Below, piece after piece: positions 13,471-17,808 of a stretch of DNA of 17,808 nt. Each line of letters opens with the position of its first letter. The stretch's first letter is position 1. Both the position numbers and the translations under genes were made by a program. Source of the DNA: Oscillospiraceae bacterium (GTDB lineage: Bacteria; Bacillota; Clostridia; Oscillospirales; Ruminococcaceae); contig SFFD01000025.1 in assembly GCA_004556975.1 (NCBI GenBank), positions 1-17,808 on the forward strand. The letters run 5' to 3'. The notes under the pieces are model-generated. The model was not told the origin of the DNA. It did no database searches and saw only the letters and a program-made list of their open reading frames with translations.

Positions 13471-14166
13471 ATGGCAACGGCAAAAATACTTATTGCGGAC
13501 GACGATAAAAATATCTGCGAGCTTTTAAAAATGTATCTTGAAAAAGAGGATTATGAGGTGGTCACCGCGGGCAACGGCGAAGAAGCCATTGCAAAATTTG
13601 AAAGCGAAAACCCGGATCTTATTCTTCTTGACGTTATGATGCCAAAGCTTGACGGGTGGCAGGTCTGCCGTGAGCTTCGCAAAAAATCCGAATGTCCCAT
13701 AATTATGATTACCGCAAAGGGCGAAACCTTTGATAAGGTGCTTGGTTTGGAGCTTGGCGCGGACGATTATGTGGTAAAGCCCTTTGAGCCGAAGGAAATA
13801 ATCGCAAGAATAAAGGCGGTTATGCGCCGCACGGGAAAAGCTTCCTCCGACACGGACAAAAAAGAAGTCAGCTATGACAAGCTTACGGTAAACATGACGA
13901 AATATGAGCTTAAGGTTGACGGCAAGGTGATTGACACCCCGCCGAAAGAGCTGGAGCTTCTTTTCCACCTTGCCTCAAACCCAAACAGGGTTTATACCCG
14001 CGACCAGCTTTTGGATGAAGTCTGGGGGTTCGAGTATTACGGCGACAGCCGCACCGTCGACGTTCATATCAAACGCCTTCGTGAAAAGCTTGAGGGTGTT
14101 TCCGACAAGTGGTCCCTTAAAACCGTATGGGGCGTAGGATACAAATTTGAAGTGAAGGACGACTGA
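13471..14166 (+). CDS. OmpR/PhoB-family response regulator
   Basis: 231-residue DNA-binding response regulator. The receiver domain (about 5-118) has the acidic pocket D11/D12 (IADDD), phosphoacceptor D54 (LILLDVMMPKLDGW), T81 (MITAKG) and K103 (VVKPFEP). The winged-helix domain (about 133-228) shows PPKELELLFHLASNPNRVYTR and the recognition-helix region SRTVDVHIKRLREKLE, ending TVWGVGYKFE. It most resembles the WalR/PhoP/CssR/ResD group; the exact orthologue cannot be set from sequence alone. GAGGAGG lies 8 bases before the ATG. The partner kinase starts 5 bases after the stop. The 11-base-period repeats upstream could be its own binding site. Confidence 0.95.
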   Translation: MATAKILIADDDKNICELLKMYLEKEDYEVVTAGNGEEAIAKFESENPDLILLDVMMPKLDGWQVCRELRKKSECPIIMITAKGETFDKVLGLELGADDYVVKPFEPKEIIARIKAVMRRTGKASSDTDKKEVSYDKLTVNMTKYELKVDGKVIDTPPKELELLFHLASNPNRVYTRDQLLDEVWGFEYYGDSRTVDVHIKRLREKLEGVSDKWSLKTVWGVGYKFEVKDD

Positions 14167-14171
14167 TATTT

Positions 14172-15665
14172 ATGTCAAAGCGGCGTTCCTCCTTTAAAAA
14201 ATCCCTTTTCAACAGATATTTCGCAATCTGTTCCGGAGTAATACTTGCCACAATCGCCCTTATGGGCGGGCTTATAATCGGCTTTTCCGCCTCTTATTTC
14301 AAGAACAGCAACCAAAAGACCCTTAAAAAGACGGCGGAGCAGGCGGTACAGGTTACCTTAAGCAGTATGGAAAAGTACAATTATAAAATGATACCCTCCG
14401 GAACGCTTCAGTTCGGCTACGGAATTATTGCCAAAGCGAACGACACCACGGTTTTTCTTACCGACCTTGACGGAAAAACCCTTGTGTGCACCGACAACGG
14501 CGTTTGCAACCATAAGGTATATACCGTGCCCGAAAGCGCAATGAAAACCGCAATAAGCGGCGAATTCACCGAAACGGGAAGCCTTGGCGGAATTTATGAC
14601 GGCAACTATTATACCGTGGGCGTTCCCGTACAGCACGGCGGCGCAACCCTTGCCGTAATTTTCATTTCCGCCCAGGCAAACGACGTGTGGTATTACATTA
14701 TGGACCTTATGGACATAATCTTTTTCTGCGCGCTTATTGCAACGGTTTTGTCCTCCGTTGTGGTATATTTTGTTACCAACAAGCTGACAAGCCCTTTAAG
14801 AACCATGGCCGCCGCAACAAAAAGCTTTTCTGCCGGCGATTTTTCGGTGCGCGTTCCGGTGGAGGGCGAGGACGAAATTGCCCAGCTTGCCATGGCGTTC
14901 AACCATATGGCGGATTCCCTTGCGGATCTTGAATCCGTAAGGCGAAGCTTTATTGCCAACGTTTCTCATGAGCTGAAAACGCCGATGATGACCATAGGCG
15001 GCTTTATTGACGGAATTTTGGACGGCACCGTTCCGAAAGAAAAAGAGCGCCAGTATCTTGAAACCGTTTCAGACGAGGTAAAGCGCCTTTCACGCATGGT
15101 AAAATCAATGTTGAGCGTTGCAAGAATCGAAGCGGGGGATATGAAAATATCGCCCACGAATTTCGATATTAACGACCTTGTGTGCCGCACCGTTTTCAAC
15201 TTTGAACAGAAAATCGAGGAAAAGAATCTTGAAATAATGGGTCTTGAATCCGATGAAATCTATGTTTATGCGGACAATGACCTTATCCACCAGGTAATTT
15301 ACAACCTTATCGACAATGCGGTTAAATTCGTAAACGACGGCGGCTGCATTTCCTTCTCCTTTACCAAAAAGGACGGAAAGGTATTCGTGTCAATCAAGAA
15401 TACCGGAGCGGGTATTGCCCAACAGGAGCTTCCGCGGCTGTTTGACCGCTTCTATAAGACGGATAAATCCAGAAGCCTTGATAAAACCGGCGTGGGGCTC
15501 GGACTTTATATAGTCCAGACCATTATAAATCAGCACAAGGGCGACCTTATTGTGCAAAGCGTAGAGGGCGAATATACCGAATTTACCTTCTCTGTGCTTG
15601 CCAGCGACCCAAAGGCGGTAAAAGAGATAATGAACAAGCGCCGCGACCGTGCCGAAGAGGAATAA
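14172..15665 (+). CDS. Membrane sensor histidine kinase (HAMP-HisKA-HATPase)
   Basis: 497-residue partner of the upstream regulator. TM1 is about 19-43, an extracytoplasmic sensor about 44-178, TM2 about 179-203, HAMP about 204-256. The H-box is SHELKTP with phospho-histidine H266. The ATPase domain has the N-box NLIDNAVKF (378-386), a G1 box NTGAGI (410-415) with Asn where most kinases have Asp, the F-box RLFDRFYKTDKSRS, and the G2 box GVGLGLYI (440-447). The NTG form of G1 is, as I recall, shared by some active clostridial kinases, so I do not read it as inactivation. The sensor carries C106, C112 and H114 close together. Its ribosome site (AAGGA) lies inside the end of the regulator gene, implying translational coupling. 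Confidence 0.95.
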   Translation: MSKRRSSFKKSLFNRYFAICSGVILATIALMGGLIIGFSASYFKNSNQKTLKKTAEQAVQVTLSSMEKYNYKMIPSGTLQFGYGIIAKANDTTVFLTDLDGKTLVCTDNGVCNHKVYTVPESAMKTAISGEFTETGSLGGIYDGNYYTVGVPVQHGGATLAVIFISAQANDVWYYIMDLMDIIFFCALIATVLSSVVVYFVTNKLTSPLRTMAAATKSFSAGDFSVRVPVEGEDEIAQLAMAFNHMADSLADLESVRRSFIANVSHELKTPMMTIGGFIDGILDGTVPKEKERQYLETVSDEVKRLSRMVKSMLSVARIEAGDMKISPTNFDINDLVCRTVFNFEQKIEEKNLEIMGLESDEIYVYADNDLIHQVIYNLIDNAVKFVNDGGCISFSFTKKDGKVFVSIKNTGAGIAQQELPRLFDRFYKTDKSRSLDKTGVGLGLYIVQTIINQHKGDLIVQSVEGEYTEFTFSVLASDPKAVKEIMNKRRDRAEEE

Positions 15666-15680
15666 TTTCGCTTAAAGTGA

Positions 15681-15718
15681 AAAATATTAAATCCGGGTTT
15701 ATTTTTATTTAATATTTT
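15681..15718. repeat. AT-rich perfect inverted repeat after the kinase gene
   Basis: AAAATATTAAAT (15681-15692) and ATTTAATATTTT (15707-15718) are perfect 12-base arms with a 14-base loop. It could be an operator for htrA or a weak terminator with a T-rich 3' arm; the stem is almost all A-T, so as a terminator it would be poor. Confidence 0.55.
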
Positions 15719-15757
15719 ACGGATAAAATATAAGGTGCCGAAAGGATAAAGGCGGCG

Positions 15758-15832
15758 AAAAAGCCCCGTAAGCACCCTTTGCCCATAAGGGCTATGGGCG
15801 CCGTACGGCTTTTGCTTCACAAAAAAGCCCCG
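15758..15832 (+). promoter_or_regulatory. Structured leader of htrA with alternative pairings
   Basis: AAAAGCC-CC-GTA (about 15759-15770) can pair with TACGGCTTTT (15804-15813), enclosing a perfect stem GCCCATA-AGGGC-TATGGGC (15781-15799). The same GGCTTTT can instead pair with a second AAAAGCC (15823-15829). The repeated AAAAAGCCCCG (15758 and 15822) compete for one partner. I found no confident promoter for htrA; weak TAAAAT/TATAAG candidates lie at 15724-15734. Confidence 0.4.
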
Positions 15833-15887
15833 GTGCAAAACGGCATAAAACCGATGAAAAATCAATCTTCGCAAAAGAGGTATATAT

Positions 15888-17384
15888 ATGGACGAAAAGA
15901 ATGAAATGAACGGAGCCGCGCCGGAAGAAAACTCTGCGCAAAACGGAGAGAGAAATACAAACGCTCCCTCCGGCTGGAGCTATTCCGCAAACACAAACCA
16001 GTATAAAAGCTATGAAGGCACTTCACAGCAAAACGCAGGAGCATATTCCCAAAACTCCTACGGAGGGCAAAACGGATATTATTCCGGCCAGACCAATTAT
16101 TACAGCAATAACGGCGCAAACCCTTACGGAAACAATAACGGCTATCAATGGGACTTCAACCGGTACGAAAGCGCGTCCGTGCCGAATAAGCCAAAGAAAA
16201 AATCCTCCGGAAAGGGCTTCCGCGTTTTTCTCGGAATAATTGCCGCGGTGCTCGGCTGCTGCGTAATCGCTTTGGCGGCTTTCGGAATAATGAGCCTTGC
16301 AAACGGGGCATTAAGCAAAACACCCCTGGGTAATAACCCCGGCAGCAGCTTTACGCAAAGCCAGCAGAGTAACGAAAGCGGCAATCAGACTCCCCCCCTC
16401 AGCCTGGAAGGCAAGCCGAGCAGTGACGAAAGCGTTGTTTCAACCGACGGAAAGCTTTCCGCCACTCAGATTTATAAGCAGGTAAGCCCCTCCGTCGTCG
16501 GCGTTGTGGTTTATCAGTATTCCCAGTCTTTTGAGCCTGTGGGCGAGGGTTCGGGCATTGTTGTAAGCCCTGACGGCTATGTTATTACCAACGCGCACGT
16601 TGTAAAGGGCGCAGAGGCAATTAAGGTTGTGCTCTATAACGAGGAAGAATATGAAGCAAGGCTTATCGGTTCCGACTCTCAAACGGATATTGCCGTGCTT
16701 AAAATAGAAGAAAAAAATCTTACCCCCGCGGAGCTTGGCGATTCCAACCAGATAGAGGTGGGCGAAACCGTTTACGCCATAGGCAACCCGGGCGGAATCG
16801 CGCTTCAGTCAAGCTTTACCGACGGCATTGTAAGCGGGCTTAACCGCGTTATCACCACAAAAGACAGCAGCTATGCCATGACGGTAATTCAGACAAACGC
16901 GGCCATCAACCCGGGCAATTCCGGCGGCGCCCTTGTGAATGAGTACGGTCAGGTAATCGGCATCACAAGCTCAAAGCTTGTTTCAACGGATTATGAGGGA
17001 ATCGGCTTTGCCATTCCTACCGCCACCGCCGTTCCCATAGTGCAGGAGATTATCAAAAACGGCTATGTATCCGGGCGCGCCATGCTTGGAATTACCGGCA
17101 AAAGCATAGATTCGGTAGAGGCACGCTATTACAACATCCCTCTTGGCGTTCAGATTGTCTCAATCAATTCCGACGGCGCCTTTGGCGGCACCGAAGCCGC
17201 GGCCGGCGATATAATCATCCGCTTTGGCGAAACGGAAATCACCTCTATGGAAGACCTTCAGTCCTGCCTTGCAGACAGCAAGCCCGGCGAAGAGGTGGAA
17301 GTTACCCTTTACCGTTATTCCGCCACCAAGAATAACGACCGCACCTTTACCGTTACGGTAAAGCTTGTTGAAAACAAAGGATGA
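15888..17384 (+). CDS. htrA: HtrA/DegP-type membrane-anchored serine protease with PDZ domain
   Basis: 498-residue quality-control protease that degrades misfolded proteins outside the cell membrane. Order: a cytoplasmic tail (1-108) rich in Asn, Gln, Gly, Tyr and Ser; a basic KPKKK patch; one membrane segment (about 112-138); a polar linker; a trypsin-like domain (about 192-385); a PDZ domain (about 398-495). The triad is visible: H237 in TNAHVV, D267 in DSQTDIAVL, S345 in NPGNSGGAL. AIGNPGG (297-303) is conserved too. AAAAGAGG lies 7 bases before the ATG. It follows the kinase by 222 bases with an elaborate leader. HtrA genes are often under two-component envelope-stress control (CssRS in Bacillus), which fits the neighbourhood. 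Confidence 0.96.
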   Translation: MDEKNEMNGAAPEENSAQNGERNTNAPSGWSYSANTNQYKSYEGTSQQNAGAYSQNSYGGQNGYYSGQTNYYSNNGANPYGNNNGYQWDFNRYESASVPNKPKKKSSGKGFRVFLGIIAAVLGCCVIALAAFGIMSLANGALSKTPLGNNPGSSFTQSQQSNESGNQTPPLSLEGKPSSDESVVSTDGKLSATQIYKQVSPSVVGVVVYQYSQSFEPVGEGSGIVVSPDGYVITNAHVVKGAEAIKVVLYNEEEYEARLIGSDSQTDIAVLKIEEKNLTPAELGDSNQIEVGETVYAIGNPGGIALQSSFTDGIVSGLNRVITTKDSSYAMTVIQTNAAINPGNSGGALVNEYGQVIGITSSKLVSTDYEGIGFAIPTATAVPIVQEIIKNGYVSGRAMLGITGKSIDSVEARYYNIPLGVQIVSINSDGAFGGTEAAAGDIIIRFGETEITSMEDLQSCLADSKPGEEVEVTLYRYSATKNNDRTFTVTVKLVENKG

Positions 17385-17420
17385 ACAATTTTTTCATATC
17401 TTTTCTTTCTTTTTACGAGG

Positions 17421-17451
17421 GCTCTCCCTGCAAAAGCAGGGAGAGCTTTTT
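17421..17451 (+). terminator. Rho-independent terminator after htrA
   Basis: Perfect 11-base arms GCTCTCCCTGC / GCAGGGAGAGC with an AAAA loop, followed by TTTTT. Confidence 0.95.
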
Positions 17452-17557
17452 CGTATATAAAAGCCGCAGCTGACGAAAGGCGCTCACAATAAGGAAAAAA
17501 GGCGGCGCTTTGTTCTTGCTCCCCGGGGACGCCGGACTTATGTATGATACCCGGCGC

Positions 17558-17705
17558 TGTGGAAAACTAAAGTTTTCAACATTGCATAAAATCACTCCTC
17601 ATATATCAAAATCACCGCATAAATGGCTGATTTTTGTGGAAAACCTGCATTTTGTTGAAAACTATGTTGAAAGATTGTTGAAAAGTTGAAAAAATCGGTG
17701 GAAAA
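17558..17705 (+). repeat. Cluster of DnaA-box-like nonamers
   Basis: Nonamers of the form NGTKGAAAR: TGTGGAAAA at 17558 and 17635, TGTTGAAAA at 17653 and 17676, TGTTGAAAG at 17665, AGTTGAAAA at 17684, GGTGGAAAA at 17697, and one inverted TGTTGAAAA at 17573-17581. The complement of the first two is TTTTCCACA, which fits the relaxed DnaA box TTWTNCACA; the others differ by one to three bases. Such arrays occur at oriC and before dnaA in Firmicutes, but other proteins could bind them. Confidence 0.5.
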
Positions 17706-17747
17706 GTGGCAAAAAATGCGGTGCTGCTTCCTTAATTATTCCTTCAC

Positions 17748-17796
17748 TTCTATTTCTATTTCTATTTCTTTCTCTATTTCTTTTTCTATTTCTATA
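17748..17796 (+). repeat. TTTCTA hexamer microsatellite
   Basis: About eight imperfect TTTCTA-type units in an all-pyrimidine run broken only by the A of each unit. The variants TTTCTTTCTC and TTTTTC interrupt the array. It lies 43 bases after the nonamer cluster and near the window end. Confidence 0.8.
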
Positions 17797-17808
17797 TATG
17801 GGCATTTT

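Larger units (their letters stand above)
17385..17808. other. Right-end intergenic region after htrA (424 bases)
   Basis: It holds the htrA terminator (17421-17451), about 100 bases with only short GC-rich repeats (GCCGG / CCGGC around 17531-17555), the nonamer cluster (17558-17705) and a hexamer repeat (17748-17796). No coding sequence is supported. Confidence 0.65.

Noticed and set aside
17413..17595. 60-residue minus-strand open frame starting at GTG
   Set aside because: It runs through the htrA terminator, the GAGGAG is directly against the start codon, and the composition is not protein-like.
17558..17705. Confident call of a chromosomal oriC
   Set aside because: The boxes are imperfect, dnaA is not visible, and the orientation of pgk, tpiA, gpmI and ychF would be head-on; kept only as a candidate.
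17748..17796. CRISPR array
   Set aside because: The unit is a 6-base tandem microsatellite with no spacers, and no cas gene is present.

Overview
The window looks like chromosomal DNA from a spore-forming clostridial Firmicute, probably an Oscillospiraceae/Ruminococcaceae-type gut bacterium. The grounds are strong AGGAGG-type ribosome binding sites, TTGACA/TATAAT promoters, a SpoIID protein, a DUF1846 protein, solo ECF S-components and an OmpR-type two-component pair. Nearly all of it is dense, ordinary core gene content. I see no phage, transposase, CRISPR array, rRNA or tRNA. The species cannot be named from sequence alone.

Layout. 1-313 (-) is a truncated XRE-type regulator with its own promoter. 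710-4346 (+) is a glycolytic cluster, pgk-tpiA-gpmI, driven by a good sigma-A promoter and closed by a bidirectional terminator; gapA and eno are not present. 4508-5964 (-) holds a hemolysin III/TrhA-family membrane protein and an ECF transporter S-component. 6278-6610 (+) is a MazG-type nucleotide pyrophosphohydrolase, convergent with spoIID (6698-7723, -). 8025-9735 (+) carries the ATPase ychF and a second ECF S-component with a TTG start. 9801-12054 (-) is a two-gene operon of a DUF1846 (UPF0371) protein and exonuclease III. 12055-12453 contains a GC-rich, highly foldable intergenic island. 12454-17384 (+) holds an unknown lipoprotein, a response regulator, its histidine kinase and an HtrA/DegP-type membrane-anchored protease, followed by a strong terminator. 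The last 350 bases contain a cluster of DnaA-box-like nonamers and a TTTCTA hexamer repeat.

How it fits together. pgk, tpiA and gpmI cover consecutive or linked steps of lower glycolysis. The response regulator and kinase are translationally coupled and sit directly upstream of htrA, an arrangement reminiscent of envelope-stress systems. The lipoprotein promoter and the response-regulator promoter both carry TTAAC-type direct repeats at an exact 11-base period, the format used by PhoP/PhoB-family regulators, so the regulator may control itself and the lipoprotein. This is inference.

The points most worth following are the shared 11-bp-period repeats, the structured island at about 12165-12337, the two-state leader in front of htrA, the nonamer cluster at 17558-17705 and the unexplained DUF1846-xthA operon. 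I did not find a clear case for a wholly new multi-gene system.
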